64,000 bases of DNA from NCBI GenBank assembly GCA_009694215.1, contig SHVN01000002.1:25111-89110 (forward strand). Reading direction: 5' to 3'. This stretch comes from Xanthobacteraceae bacterium. Lineage in GTDB: Bacteria > Pseudomonadota > Alphaproteobacteria > Rhizobiales > Xanthobacteraceae. The notes beneath the pieces are model-generated. The model worked only from the letters and a program-made list of their open reading frames with translations. It was not told the DNA's origin and did no database searches. Each line of letters starts with the position of its first letter. The first letter of the stretch is position 1. Of this stretch, positions 43,490 to 53,641 are shown in pieces. Both the position numbers and the translations under genes were made by a program.

Positions 43490-44452
43490 ATGTACCCGAC
43501 CACCACGCCGCCTTTGGTGCTGAACGAGCGCCTGCCCGACCCGGCGGTGAAAATCCTCGATCCGAGCTTCGAGAAGTACCGCCTGCCGCTGGCGAGCGTG
43601 GAGCGGTTGACCCAGGGCTATAGCTGGGCCGAGGGGCCGGTCTATTTCGGCGACGCGCGGTGCCTGTTGTGGAGCGACATTCCCAACAGCCGCATCATGC
43701 GCTGGGACGAGGAAACCGGGGCGACCAGCGTCTATCGCAAGCCCTCGAACTACGCCAACGGCAACACCCGCGACCGCCAGGGCCGCCTCGTCACTGCCGA
43801 GCACGGCCGGCGCGTCACCCGCACCGAATACGACGGCCGCATCACCGTGCTGATGGACCGGTTCGAGGGCAGGCGGCTGAGCTCGCCGAACGACATCGTG
43901 GTGAAGTCCGACGATTCGATCTGGTTCACCGACATGACCGCTGGCCTCGTCGGCAACTGGAACGGCGAGGTTGCGGAGCAGGAACTGCCGCAGCGGGTCT
44001 ATCGGCTCGACGGCAGGACCGGGCAGGCGACGGTCGTCGTTGAGGGGCTGGTGCAGCGGCCGAACGGGCTTGCGTTCTCGCCCGACGAAAAGAAGCTCTA
44101 TGTGATCGAGAGCGAGCCGGGGAGGCGGGCTATCTATGTGTTTGACGTGGCCGGCGACGGGATCAAGCTCGCCAACGGCCGCATCCTGATCACCTGCACC
44201 AAGGAGGAAACGCCCGACGGCTTCCGTGTCGATGCGGACGGAAACCTCTGGTGCGGTTGGGGCATGGGCCGGGCAGAACTCGACGGCGTGCGAATTTTCA
44301 ATCCGCAAGGCGCCCCGATCGGCCATATCGAACTGCCGGAGCGCGCCGCCAACGTCTGCTTCGGCGGGCCGAAGCGCAATCGCCTGTTCATGGCGGCGAG
44401 CCATTCGATCTACGCGCTGTACGTGAATACCCAGGGAGCGTTGGGCGGATGA
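43490..44452 (+). CDS. SMP-30/gluconolactonase family protein
   Basis: 320-residue six-bladed beta-propeller lactonase. Family motifs: LTQGYSWAEGPVYFGDARCL (with the metal-binding Glu), LLWSDIPNSRIMRWDEETG, YANGNTRDRQGRLVTAEHG, LSSPNDIVVKSDDSIWFTD (catalytic Asn-Asp region) and PNGLAFSPDEKKLYVIES. Such enzymes hydrolyse sugar lactones or related esters using Ca2+ or Zn2+. There is no signal peptide. Its stop overlaps the start of the next gene by four bases (ATGA), so the two are co-translated. Confidence 0.9.
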   Translation: MYPTTTPPLVLNERLPDPAVKILDPSFEKYRLPLASVERLTQGYSWAEGPVYFGDARCLLWSDIPNSRIMRWDEETGATSVYRKPSNYANGNTRDRQGRLVTAEHGRRVTRTEYDGRITVLMDRFEGRRLSSPNDIVVKSDDSIWFTDMTAGLVGNWNGEVAEQELPQRVYRLDGRTGQATVVVEGLVQRPNGLAFSPDEKKLYVIESEPGRRAIYVFDVAGDGIKLANGRILITCTKEETPDGFRVDADGNLWCGWGMGRAELDGVRIFNPQGAPIGHIELPERAANVCFGGPKRNRLFMAASHSIYALYVNTQGALGG

Positions 44453-45084
44453 GCGAGCGACCCGGAATTCTGGCAATCTGGAACGATTGCGCGCCCGGCC
44501 GCGAGGCCGAGTTCGAGGAGTGGTATCAGCACGAGCATTTCCATGAGCGGATTGCTGTGCCCGGCTTCCTGCTCGGCCGGCGCTATGAGGTGGTGTCGGG
44601 CAGCCCGCGCTATTTCTGCTTTTACCTCACGCAATCGCCGGACGTCCTGAAGTCCGCCGCCTATCTCGAACGGCTCGACAATCCGACGCCGATGACCCAC
44701 CGGATCATGTCGGACGCTTTCCGCGACATGAGCCGCACGGTTTGCCATCGCACCTTGCGGTTCGGCGCAATGCGCGGGGCGGCCTCCATCACGGTGCGTT
44801 TTGGTGAAAGCCCAGAGCAGGGCGCGCTCAAGACCATCTTGGACGCAATGGTACGAGACAAGGCCGTTGCCTGTGGTGAAATCTGGACAGCCGCGGATGC
44901 CGGCACAATTCCAGTGTCCGAGGAGGAGCGCCTGCGCGGCGGCGACCGCAAGATCGCGGCGTGCCTGTACGTCGAGACGCTGCGCGTGGCGGAGGCTGAG
45001 AAGGTTGCTTCGGAATTGTCGAGCAGGTATCCGGCCGCGGTGGTCGGTGTGTATCGCCTGCTCTGCGAAATCAGACCGGCCTGA
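44449..45084 (+). CDS. Hypothetical dimeric alpha/beta-barrel protein (EthD-like)
   Basis: 211 residues beginning MSERPGILAIWNDCAPG. The first half (EAEFEEWYQHEHFHERIAVP, then GFLLGRRYE) resembles the EEWY..EH..ER pattern of EthD-like or related dimeric alpha/beta-barrel proteins, which often act as small isomerases or monooxygenase helpers in catabolic operons. The second half may be a diverged repeat of the same fold. Coupling to the SMP-30 gene suggests the same pathway. The function is not known. It converges with ccrM three bases away. Confidence 0.65.
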   Translation: MSERPGILAIWNDCAPGREAEFEEWYQHEHFHERIAVPGFLLGRRYEVVSGSPRYFCFYLTQSPDVLKSAAYLERLDNPTPMTHRIMSDAFRDMSRTVCHRTLRFGAMRGAASITVRFGESPEQGALKTILDAMVRDKAVACGEIWTAADAGTIPVSEEERLRGGDRKIAACLYVETLRVAEAEKVASELSSRYPAAVVGVYRLLCEIRPA

Positions 45085-45087
45085 GCG

Positions 45088-46248
<1,161 letters not shown>

Positions 46249-46477
46249 TGGGCGACGCAGTCGGCGACGCGGGACCTACAAACCGACGACCTTTAGAATG
46301 CCGCCTCAAGGTAAAAATTGCGTTTACAGCAATTAGGGGTCTTCCGTTCAAATCGCTGCGGAACCATATCGATTTGGATCGAATTGGGGCGCGAATGCGA
46401 TCGCGAGAGCGATCCGTGATTGGACTTACATCTGGCACCCGGCAACAATTGCCCAGTTTGGGCGACGGAGATTCGCA

Positions 46478-47404
46478 ATGCGCTTGGACGACATGCCCGA
46501 AAGCAGCAACGTCGAGGATCGCCGCGGTGACGGCGGCGGTTTCGGTGGCGGCGGAGTAGGTGGCATCGGCGGCGGCGGTCTTGGCATCGGCGGCATGGTG
46601 GTGCTCGGCCTGGTCGGCTGGGCGCTCGGCATCGATCCCTGGATGCTGATCCAGGGCGCCAATGTCGTGATGGGCGATCGTGGGGGATACGAGCAGCAGC
46701 AGCGCGTGCCGCACCAGCAGGAAGCGCGCCGCACCGGACCGCCGGCCGACGAGACCGGAAGATCCGTCGCCCGCGTCCTCGGCTCGACCGAAGTGGTGTG
46801 GAAGGACATCTTCGCCAAGGAAGGCCAGACTTATCGCGCGCCCAAGCTCGTCATGTTCGCGGGCCAGACGCGCTCGGCCTGCGGCCAGGCGCAGAGCGCG
46901 ATGGGCCCGTTCTATTGCCCGAACGACCGGGAGGTCTATCTCGACACGTCGTTCTTCAACGATCTGGAACGGCGCTTCCGCGGATGCAGCGGCAAGGCCT
47001 GCCAGTTCGCGCAAGCCTATGTGATCGCGCACGAGGTCGGCCATCACGTGCAGAACCTGCTCGGCATCCTGCGGAATGTGCAGCAAGCGCAGCGCGCTTC
47101 CGGCGACCGCGCGCAATCCAATCGCCTGCAGGTGCAGGTCGAACTTCAGGCCGACTGCTTCGCCGGCGCCTGGGCGAAGAACGCCGAGGCGAAATACAAG
47201 TTCATCGAGCCGGGCGACATCGACGCGGCCCTGCAGACGGCGTCCGCGATCGGCGACGACACGCTGCAGCGGAAAACGCAAGGCACCGTCGTGCCGGAGA
47301 GCTTCACCCACGGCAGCGCCGAGCAACGCAAGCGCTGGTTCATGACCGGCTTCAAGGAAGGCACCGTAAAAGCCTGCAACACTTTCGCGGCAGCCCGGCT
47401 ATAA
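46478..47404 (+). CDS. Neutral zinc metallopeptidase, YpfJ family
   Basis: 308 residues. The N-terminus is Gly-rich (RRGDGGGFGGGGVGGIGGGG), followed by one membrane helix (GGMVVLGLVGWALGI) and a conserved C-terminal domain with the zinc motif HEVGHH (QAYVIAHEVGHHVQNLLG), plus FYCPNDREVYLDTSFFNDLE and QVELQADCFAGAWA supplying the third ligand region. This is the YpfJ/DUF2342-like neutral zinc metallopeptidase pattern; no substrate is established. GGAG lies seven bases before the ATG. It is divergent from ccrM across 247 bases with no other gene. Confidence 0.9.
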   Translation: MRLDDMPESSNVEDRRGDGGGFGGGGVGGIGGGGLGIGGMVVLGLVGWALGIDPWMLIQGANVVMGDRGGYEQQQRVPHQQEARRTGPPADETGRSVARVLGSTEVVWKDIFAKEGQTYRAPKLVMFAGQTRSACGQAQSAMGPFYCPNDREVYLDTSFFNDLERRFRGCSGKACQFAQAYVIAHEVGHHVQNLLGILRNVQQAQRASGDRAQSNRLQVQVELQADCFAGAWAKNAEAKYKFIEPGDIDAALQTASAIGDDTLQRKTQGTVVPESFTHGSAEQRKRWFMTGFKEGTVKACNTFAAARL

Positions 47405-47414
47405 TCCCACCACC

Positions 47415-47978
47415 ATGGCCGGCATCGACGACAAACGCCCCTTTGTCCCGCTCAAGATCGCGGTGCTGACGGTGTCCGACACCCGCGAGCTTGCCGACGA
47501 CAAGTCCGGCGGCACGCTGGCCGAACGGATCGAGAAGGCCGGCCATGTGGTGGCGGGCCGCGCCATCGTCACCGACGACGTGGAGAAAATCCGCGCGCAG
47601 ATGCGGACCTGGATCGCCGACAAGGCGATCGACGTGATCATCTCCACCGGCGGCACCGGCTTTACCGGCCGCGACGTGACCCCCGAGGCGGTCGAGCCGC
47701 TGTTCGAGAAACGCATGGACGGCTTCTCCACGGTGTTCCACATGGTGAGCCATCCCAAGATCGGCCCGTCCACGATCCAGTCGCGCGCGACCGCGGGGGT
47801 GGCCGGCGCGACATTCATCTTCTGCCTGCCGGGCTCGCCGGGCGCCTGCCGCGATGCCTGGGACGAAATTCTCGTGCATCAACTCGACTACCGCTACCGG
47901 CCCTGCAATTTCGTCGAACTGATGCCGCGGCTCGACGAGACCATGCGCCGGCCCAAGGCCCAGGGCTCAACGGCTTAA
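47415..47978 (+). CDS. moaB: Molybdenum cofactor biosynthesis protein B
   Basis: 187 residues of the MogA/MoaB fold: KIAVLTVSDTRELADDKSGG, then VIISTGGTGFTGRDVTPEAV (the nucleotide-binding GGTG motif) and FCLPGSPGACRDAWDEILVH. It adenylylates or handles molybdopterin during molybdenum cofactor assembly in the cytoplasm. It starts 10 nt after the metallopeptidase stop, so the two may share a transcript. No other moa genes lie in the window. Confidence 0.92.
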   Translation: MAGIDDKRPFVPLKIAVLTVSDTRELADDKSGGTLAERIEKAGHVVAGRAIVTDDVEKIRAQMRTWIADKAIDVIISTGGTGFTGRDVTPEAVEPLFEKRMDGFSTVFHMVSHPKIGPSTIQSRATAGVAGATFIFCLPGSPGACRDAWDEILVHQLDYRYRPCNFVELMPRLDETMRRPKAQGSTA

Positions 47979-47994
47979 GTCGCGACTGCCTGAA

Positions 47995-48432
47995 TCATAA
48001 CCTCAAATCCCAGTGCTCGCTGACCACGTTCTTGCCGAAGCTTTTGCGCTTTTCGCTTGAGGTCAGGCGGAAGCCCGCGCGCTCATAGGTGTGGCGCGCG
48101 ACGGTGAGCACCTTGTGGGTACAGAGCGTGATGCTGCGATAGCCGCACTGCCGGGCGAACCGGATGCATTCGTCCGTGAGGCGGGTGCCGAGGCCGCGTC
48201 CGCGCGCCGCCGGATCGACCAGAAGCAGGCGCAGGCGGGCCACCTTCTCGGAGTCTTTCACCAGGAACACCGATCCGACGTTCCGGCCGTCCATTTCCGC
48301 GATCCAGCAGCGCTCGCGCTTGGGGTCGTATTTGCTGGCGAAGTCGGCGACGATCTGCGCGCACAGGCCCTCGAAGTTTTCCGCCCAGCCGTATTCCCGG
48401 AGGTAAAGCTCGGCATGCCGGGCGACGATCGG
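47995..48432 (-). pseudogene. GNAT domain truncated from a MarR-GNAT fusion regulator
   Basis: The minus strand reads VARHAELYLREYGWAENFEG, RCWIAEMDGRNVGSVFLVKD, LLLVDPAARGRGLGTRLTDE and a normal end, HWDLRL. This is the C-terminal acetyltransferase half seen in MarR-GNAT fusion proteins, where it follows a winged-helix domain. No MarR domain and no suitable start precede it; beyond 48432 the frame runs in a shadow frame through the DUF3551 gene. The break coincides with the stop of that gene. It could still be expressed from an upstream Met in the overlapping frame, but that is unlikely. Confidence 0.6.
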
Positions 48433-48436
48433 TGGC

Positions 48437-48724
48437 CTAGGACCGGAGCTTTTTCTTGCGGGAAATCCTGCGGCGCGGCTCCCGATCGGAGCCATGCCCT
48501 TGCCAGTAGGGGAGAAAGCGCGGATTCTGGACGCAGAAGGCGGCGCTGCCCCACAAGCCGCGTTCGTTGCTGCACGCTTCAAACGTCCGAAAGCGACAGC
48601 GCTCCGTCACGGTGCCGCGACCGATGCTGGCCTTCATGCACCACGGCCCGTCATAGGCCTGCGCGGCTGCAGCCGGCATCAGCGCGGCCGTGGCCAGAAC
48701 TCCGCACATCAGCAGCTTTCGCAT
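48437..48724 (-). CDS. DUF3551 small secreted protein
   Basis: 95 residues with a signal peptide (MRKLLMCGVLATAALMPAAA, cleavage near AQA-YDG) and a short mature domain with four Cys (YDGPWCMKASIG, TERCRFRTFEACSNERG, AAFCVQNPRF) that likely form disulfides in the periplasm. The pattern matches DUF3551, an abundant, uncharacterised family in Bradyrhizobium and relatives. The C-terminus is very basic (REPRRRISRKKKLRS). It is divergent from the radical SAM gene. Confidence 0.82.
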   Translation of the reverse strand: MRKLLMCGVLATAALMPAAAAQAYDGPWCMKASIGRGTVTERCRFRTFEACSNERGLWGSAAFCVQNPRFLPYWQGHGSDREPRRRISRKKKLRS

Positions 48725-48826
48725 GGGTGTCGTCTCCCGCCCGCCACGACCGGTTCTTATGGAACAAACCCTGAATCTCGACGTTGTTTCAACACGTCAG
48801 GAATTTTCAGTGCGGCGTCGGTATTT

Positions 48827-48841
48827 GTTCTTGTTTTGTTC
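48827..48841. promoter_or_regulatory. Predicted LexA (SOS) box, GTTC-N7-GTTC
   Basis: GTTCTTGTTTTGTTC is an exact match to the alphaproteobacterial LexA direct repeat GTTC-N7-GTTC. It ends 24 bases before the ATG of the radical SAM gene, a position expected to overlap its promoter. The same site is about 100 bases from the divergent DUF3551 gene. Confidence 0.65.
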
Positions 48842-48865
48842 TCAAGGATGGATTAGATAGCGGCA

Positions 48866-50029
48866 ATGTCACATTCATTGGCACGTTCATCAGCAGTTCT
48901 CCGCAGCCCGCCGGCGTTGGTGCCCTCTGCGCCGGCGGGCTACTCGCCGCCCGACATCGGTATCGCCCGAGACCGGCGCCGCGGCCGCGGCACGCTTTCC
49001 AACGTATCCGGCCGCTACGAGCCGATCGCGCGGATAGCCTTCGACGACGGCTGGCAGAGCCTGGAGGAATTGCCGGCCTTCGCCACCACGGTGTTGGTCG
49101 ATTCCACGCGCAAGATCATCACCCGCAACGAATCGCCGGATATCTCGTTCGACCGCTCGATCAATCCCTATCGCGGTTGCGAGCACGGCTGCGTCTATTG
49201 CTTCGCGCGGCCGACGCACGCCTATCTCGGGCTGTCTCCGGGGATCGACTTCGAGTCCAGGCTGTTCGTGAAGCCCGACGCGCCGGCGCTGCTGGAGAAG
49301 GAACTGTCCGCGCCCAATTATGAGCCGCGTACCATCGCGATCGGCGCCAACACCGATCCGTACCAGCCGATCGAGCGCAAGTACCAGGTGATGCGCGGCA
49401 TTCTCGAAGTGCTGGAGCGCGCTGGTCATCCGGTCGGTATCGTCACCAAGTCGGCGCTGATCCTGCGCGACCTCGACATCCTCACGCGGCTTGCCGAGCG
49501 CAACCTGGTCAAGGTGGCGCTGTCGGTGACGACGCTCGACGCCAAGCTCGCCCGCACCATGGAGCCGCGAGCGGCGACCCCGGGCCGCCGTCTCGAGGCG
49601 CTGCGGCAATTGTCGGCGGCCGGCATTCCGACCTCGGTGATGGTGGCCCCCGTCATCCCGGCCATCAACGACGCCGACATCGAGCGTATTCTCGACGCGG
49701 CGGCTATGGCGGGCGTCAAGGGCGCGGGCTATGTGCTGCTCCGCCTGCCGCTCGAAGTGCGCGACCTGTTCGTGGAGTGGCTCAGGGCCAACTATCCCGA
49801 TCGCGCCGACCATGTGATGAAGCTCATTCGCGACATGCGCGGCGGCAAGGACTACGACGCGACCTTCGGCGTGCGCATGAAGGGCACCGGGCCCTATGCC
49901 TGGATAATCGGCCGACGGTTCGAGAAAGCCTGCGCGAAGCTCGGCCTTAACAGGGAGAGGGCGGTGCAGACCACCGAGCATTTCCATTCGCCCAGGCCGC
50001 GCGCCGAGCAGCTCAGCCTGTTCGGCTGA
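48866..50029 (+). CDS. PA0069-family radical SAM protein (spore photoproduct lyase-like)
   Basis: 387 residues. The radical SAM cluster motif C-x3-C-x2-C is in [20 protein letters not shown], preceded by the family-specific [11 protein letters not shown]. Later segments, [38 protein letters not shown] and [20 protein letters not shown], match the PA0069/Rv2578c group related to spore photoproduct lyases. No reaction is established for this group. A perfect SOS box just upstream implies induction by DNA damage, consistent with a repair role. The ATG at 48866 has only a distant AGGA, so the start is not certain. Confidence 0.88.
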   Translation: MSHSLARSSAVLRSPPALVPSAPAGYSPPDIGIARDRRRGRGTLSNVSGRYEPIARIAFDDGWQSLEELPAFATTVLVDSTRKIITRNESPDISFDRSINPYRGCEHGCVYCFARPTHAYLGLSPGIDFESRLFVKPDAPALLEKELSAPNYEPRTIAIGANTDPYQPIERKYQVMRGILEVLERAGHPVGIVTKSALILRDLDILTRLAERNLVKVALSVTTLDAKLARTMEPRAATPGRRLEALRQLSAAGIPTSVMVAPVIPAINDADIERILDAAAMAGVKGAGYVLLRLPLEVRDLFVEWLRANYPDRADHVMKLIRDMRGGKDYDATFGVRMKGTGPYAWIIGRRFEKACAKLGLNRERAVQTTEHFHSPRPRAEQLSLFG

Positions 50030-50130
50030 GACCGTCGACCGTCGCAGCATCGCCATATTTCGTCTCCGGCTTTCACGGCGGCACGGCTGCGTCATTGACT
50101 TGGACGGGCCGGCGCGCAGGATCGCCCGGC

Positions 50131-50853
50131 ATGAGTCGGACCGCCGCCGCCAAACCCGCGCGAAACGTCGAGCGCCTGCCGCTGGTCGAGGAAATCCTCC
50201 GCCCGACGTTCCGTCGCGAGCGCCGCGCGCTGGCGAAGGGCGTCTGGCCTGTCGCGGGATGCGACGAGGCCGGGCGCGGCCCGCTCGCGGGCCCGGTGGT
50301 GGCGGCCGCGGTCATCCTCGATCCCGACCGCATTCCGCGCGGCCTCAACGATTCCAAGAAGCTCACGCACGAGGAGCGCGAAAAGCTCTACGCGAAAATC
50401 TGCGCCACGGCGGAAGTCGCGGTCGCCTTCGGCTCAACCGACCGCATCGACCGCGACAACATCCTGCGCGCTTCGCTCTGGGCGCTGGCTCGCGCCGTGA
50501 GGGCGCTGCCAGTACGGCCCAAGCTCGTGTTCGTCGATGGCCGCGATCGGATCGACTGCGGCTGCGACTGCGAGGCGGTGATTTCCGGCGACGCGCTGGT
50601 GACCTCGATCGCCGCGGCCTCGATCGTCGCCAAGGTCACGCGCGACCGGCTGATGATGCGGATGGGTCTCGCCCATCCGGGCTACGGCTTCGAGCGCCAC
50701 ATGGGCTACAGCGTGCCGGAACACTTCAAGGCGCTGAACCGGCTCGGCCCCACCATCCACCACCGCCGTTCGTTCGCGCCGGTCGCGGCCTTCTACAACG
50801 AGGCCGTGGTCGAGGTGACCGTGACGGAAGCAGCGCTGCCGCTGGAGCCGTAG
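50131..50853 (+). CDS. rnhB: Ribonuclease HII
   Basis: 240 residues. The catalytic motif [19 protein letters not shown] (Asp-Glu pair) and [15 protein letters not shown] are diagnostic, with the further acidic site [11 protein letters not shown] and [17 protein letters not shown] completing the active site. It nicks RNA-DNA junctions and removes misincorporated ribonucleotides. I use [12 protein letters not shown] at 50131; the track start adds 12 residues. It follows the radical SAM gene on the same strand after about 100 bases. Confidence 0.94.
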   Translation: MSRTAAAKPARNVERLPLVEEILRPTFRRERRALAKGVWPVAGCDEAGRGPLAGPVVAAAVILDPDRIPRGLNDSKKLTHEEREKLYAKICATAEVAVAFGSTDRIDRDNILRASLWALARAVRALPVRPKLVFVDGRDRIDCGCDCEAVISGDALVTSIAAASIVAKVTRDRLMMRMGLAHPGYGFERHMGYSVPEHFKALNRLGPTIHHRRSFAPVAAFYNEAVVEVTVTEAALPLEP

Positions 50854-50939
50854 CTGGACCTTGTCCGGCGGTTGGGTTCACGGGGCCGCCGTTTTTGTAT
50901 ATTGCAGGCTTGGTATTGTCTGGGCAGCCCGGCGGCGTA

Positions 50940-52640
50940 ATGGTTTCCATCTCCTTGTTCGTCGAGCTGTTGCGCACGCGGCCGCGCCTGCTGTTGTGGA
51001 CGATGGCGGCGCTGCAGGCCGTGCTGTGGACGCTGATGCCGGTGCTGTTCTATGCGGCGCCGCCCGGGCAACTCCCGCTGGTGCTGGCGATCGGCCACGA
51101 ATTCCATTTCGGCACCGAGTTCGGCCCGCCGCTCGCCTTCTGGATCGCGGAGATCGCGTACCGCTCTGCCGGCATGTTCGGCGTGTATCTGCTTTCGCAG
51201 ATATGCGTCGCCGTCACCTTCTGGGCGGTGTTCGCGCTCGGCCGGGCCATCGTCGGCGCGCCGCATGCGACGATGGCGGTGTTGCTGATGGCCGGCATCG
51301 CGGTGTTCTCGGTGCCGACCCCGGAGTTCGGTCCGGCCATTCTCGCCACGCCTCTGTGGGCGCTGATGTTGCTGAACTACTGGCTTGGCGCGCAGCGGGG
51401 AGGCTGGGTGCATTGGGTCGCCCTTGGCGTGGCGGCGGGCCTGCTCCTGCTCACCACCTATGCCGGCCTGATCCTGATCGGGCTGCTTGCACTCTACATG
51501 GTGGCGGCCGCCTATGGCCGCGCCCAGCTTGAAACCGTCGGCCCCTGGATTGCCGGCGTGGCGCTGACCGCGGTGCTGTTTCCATATCTGATCTGGCTCG
51601 ATCTCAGCGCCGGCATCCGGTTCCTGGACCTGTCGGCCATCGAAGGCAATCTGCGCACCTGGGGCTGGCTTGTCGTGGCGCTGCTGCTGAGCCACGCAGG
51701 CATGGTCATCCTGATCGCGCTCGCACGCGGCTTGGTGGTCGCCTCGCGAGACACGCCGCTGGTCATCGAGCGGCTGCCCGCGCATCCGGCGGCGCGCGGC
51801 TTCGTCTATTTCTTCGCGCTCACGCCGATCGTGGCGATGGGCCTGTTCGCGCTGTTCAGCCACCGCCCGGAGAACTTCATGGCCGCGCCGTTGGTCGTGC
51901 TGTCGGGGCTGGCGGTCGTCGTCGCGGCCGGCGAGCGGATCAAGATCGAGTATCAGTACCTGATCGGCTATGCGTGGATCGCGCTGCTGGTGCTGCCGCC
52001 GGTGCTGATGGCGCTGGTGATTGTGGTTCAGCCATGGGTTCTCGCGGCCGATCTGCGGATCGGGCGGCCGGCGGAGGAGATGGGTCAGTTCTTCGGCGAC
52101 AGCTTTGCGCGCCGCACCGGTCAGCCGCTCGCGGTCGTCGCGGGGGACCAGGCGCTCGCCGTGTTGGTGGCGCTGGCGGCGCCGAGCCGTCCCAGTCTTT
52201 ATCTTGAATCCGCGGCCGATAACCGCTCGCACGTCACCCGGCAGGACATCGCGGAAAAGGGCGCGGTGGTCGTCTGGCCGACGACCGATCCGCAAGGCCG
52301 CCCGCCGCGCGAAATCCAGCAGCAGTTCCCCGATCTGGTGACGGAGGTACCACGCGCTTTCGCCCGGCAATATCAGGGCCGGATGCCATTGATGCGTGTC
52401 GGCTGGGGCATGGTTCGTCCGCGCGCGCAGGGCAATGTATCCGCGCCCGTGCCGCCGCCGCGGCAGACCCGTCCGGAGCCGCCACCTGCGTTGCAGCCTG
52501 TGCCGGAGCCGCAACCGGCGCTGCCACCTCCGGCGCCTCCGCCTCCGCAGCTTCAGGAGCCTGCGCCTCTTCCTCCGCCGCAGCCCCAGCCGCAACGGCG
52601 CCCTCTGCCGCAGAGTCCGCAACTGCACGGGCCTCAATGA
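50940..52640 (+). CDS. GT-C fold glycosyltransferase-like membrane protein with Pro-rich tail
   Basis: 566 residues. About ten hydrophobic helices fill residues 1-400. After the first helix comes the periplasmic loop HEFHFGTEFGPPLAFWIAEI, which resembles the acidic-motif loop of GT39/ArnT-like glycosyltransferases. A soluble domain follows (QPLAVVAGDQALAVLVALAA, PSRPSLYLESAADN). The last ~70 residues are almost only Pro, Gln and Leu (PPALQPVPEPQPALPPPAPP). Such enzymes transfer sugars from polyprenyl donors in the periplasm; acceptor and donor are unknown. The track frame runs 280 codons further upstream through rnhB as a shadow. The ATG at 50940 lacks a strong ribosome site. Confidence 0.78.
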   Translation: MVSISLFVELLRTRPRLLLWTMAALQAVLWTLMPVLFYAAPPGQLPLVLAIGHEFHFGTEFGPPLAFWIAEIAYRSAGMFGVYLLSQICVAVTFWAVFALGRAIVGAPHATMAVLLMAGIAVFSVPTPEFGPAILATPLWALMLLNYWLGAQRGGWVHWVALGVAAGLLLLTTYAGLILIGLLALYMVAAAYGRAQLETVGPWIAGVALTAVLFPYLIWLDLSAGIRFLDLSAIEGNLRTWGWLVVALLLSHAGMVILIALARGLVVASRDTPLVIERLPAHPAARGFVYFFALTPIVAMGLFALFSHRPENFMAAPLVVLSGLAVVVAAGERIKIEYQYLIGYAWIALLVLPPVLMALVIVVQPWVLAADLRIGRPAEEMGQFFGDSFARRTGQPLAVVAGDQALAVLVALAAPSRPSLYLESAADNRSHVTRQDIAEKGAVVVWPTTDPQGRPPREIQQQFPDLVTEVPRAFARQYQGRMPLMRVGWGMVRPRAQGNVSAPVPPPRQTRPEPPPALQPVPEPQPALPPPAPPPPQLQEPAPLPPPQPQPQRRPLPQSPQLHGPQ

Positions 52641-53641
52641 TAGCTTTGGCCCGGCCCGATCTTGCCGCGGAACAGCCAATAGACATAGACGGTGTAGGCT
52701 AGGGTCAGCGGCAGCAGCACCACGGTTCCGATCAGCATGAAAGTCTGGCTCGATGGCGCCGCGGCGGTCTGCCAGATGGTAAGTGACGGCGGCACCAGAT
52801 ACGGGAACGATGAAATCACGAGGCCGGCAAATCTCAGCAGGAAAAGTCCGATCGTCGCGATGAAGGACACGGCCTCGCCGCCCCGGCGCAATGAGCGCCA
52901 GGCCGCGCGCGCGGCGAACGCAGTCAGCAGCGGCACCGGCCAGAGATAAAACAAATTCGGCAGCGAGAACCAGCGCTCCCTGATCCGCGGGAGCGCAAGC
53001 GGCGTCCACAAGCTCACCGCCGCCATGAAAGCCAGCACCGCGAACAGGAGCCACGTCGCCTGCGCCCGCGCGCGATCGGCCAGCGGGCCCGTGGTCTTCA
53101 TCGTGAGCCAGGTCGCGCCGAGCAGCGCATAGCCGAACGAAACTCCGAACCCGCAGAGGAACGCGAACGGCGTCGCCCAGTCGAAGGTCCCGCCGGCGTA
53201 GGCGCCGTCCTTCACGGCGATGCCCTGGATCATGCCGCCGAGAACAATGCCCTGAGCGAAACCGGCGATCGTCGAGCCGCCGGCGAAGGCCAGGTTCCAC
53301 AGCGCCTTGTTCGCGCCGATCTCGCGGAATTCGAACGCGACGCCGCGGAAGACGAGGGCGAGCAGCATCACGATCACCGGAAGATAGAGCGCCGGCATGA
53401 CGATGGCGTAGGCCATCGGGAAGGCGACGAGAAGACCGACGCCGCCCATCACCAGTCAGGTTTCGTTGCCGTCCCAGAACGGCGCGATCGACGCCATCAT
53501 CTGATCGCGCTCCTTGTCGTCCTTGGCGAAGGGAAACAGCATGCCGATGCCGAGATCGAAGCCGTCAAGGATGACATAGAGCAGGACCGCGCTGCCGATA
53601 ATGCCGGCCCATATCAGCGGGAGATACCATTCCACGATCAT
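52634..53641 (-). pseudogene. cydB: cydB, cytochrome bd oxidase subunit II, with in-frame TGA at a conserved Trp
   Basis: The 335-codon frame starts at ATG 53641 (AGGGAGC upstream) with MIVEWYLPLIWAGIIGSAVL, YVILDGFDLGIGMLFPF and SIAPFWDGNET. Codon 62 is TGA (53456-53458), and the frame then continues LVMGGVGLLVAFPMAYAIVM to a normal end. Every CydB I know reads DGNETWLV here, so TGG became TGA. The ORF track splits it in two. CydB with CydA forms a quinol oxidase of high oxygen affinity. Downstream helices are intact. Its start overlaps the cydA stop by four bases. Confidence 0.85.

Noticed and set aside
42445-44476. 480-residue ORF 43034..44476 as an upstream extension of the VOC gene
   Set aside because: It is in a different frame from the VOC protein and antisense to the well-supported SMP-30 gene.
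50793-53300. 835-residue minus-strand ORF over the GT-C gene
   Set aside because: It is antisense to a multi-helix membrane protein and overlaps cydB; its sequence is Arg/His/Gln-rich without motifs.
53456-53458. TGA in cydB as a selenocysteine or Trp-reassigned codon
   Set aside because: The conserved residue is Trp, not Cys, no SECIS-like need exists, and many genes in this window end in TGA, so the code is standard.
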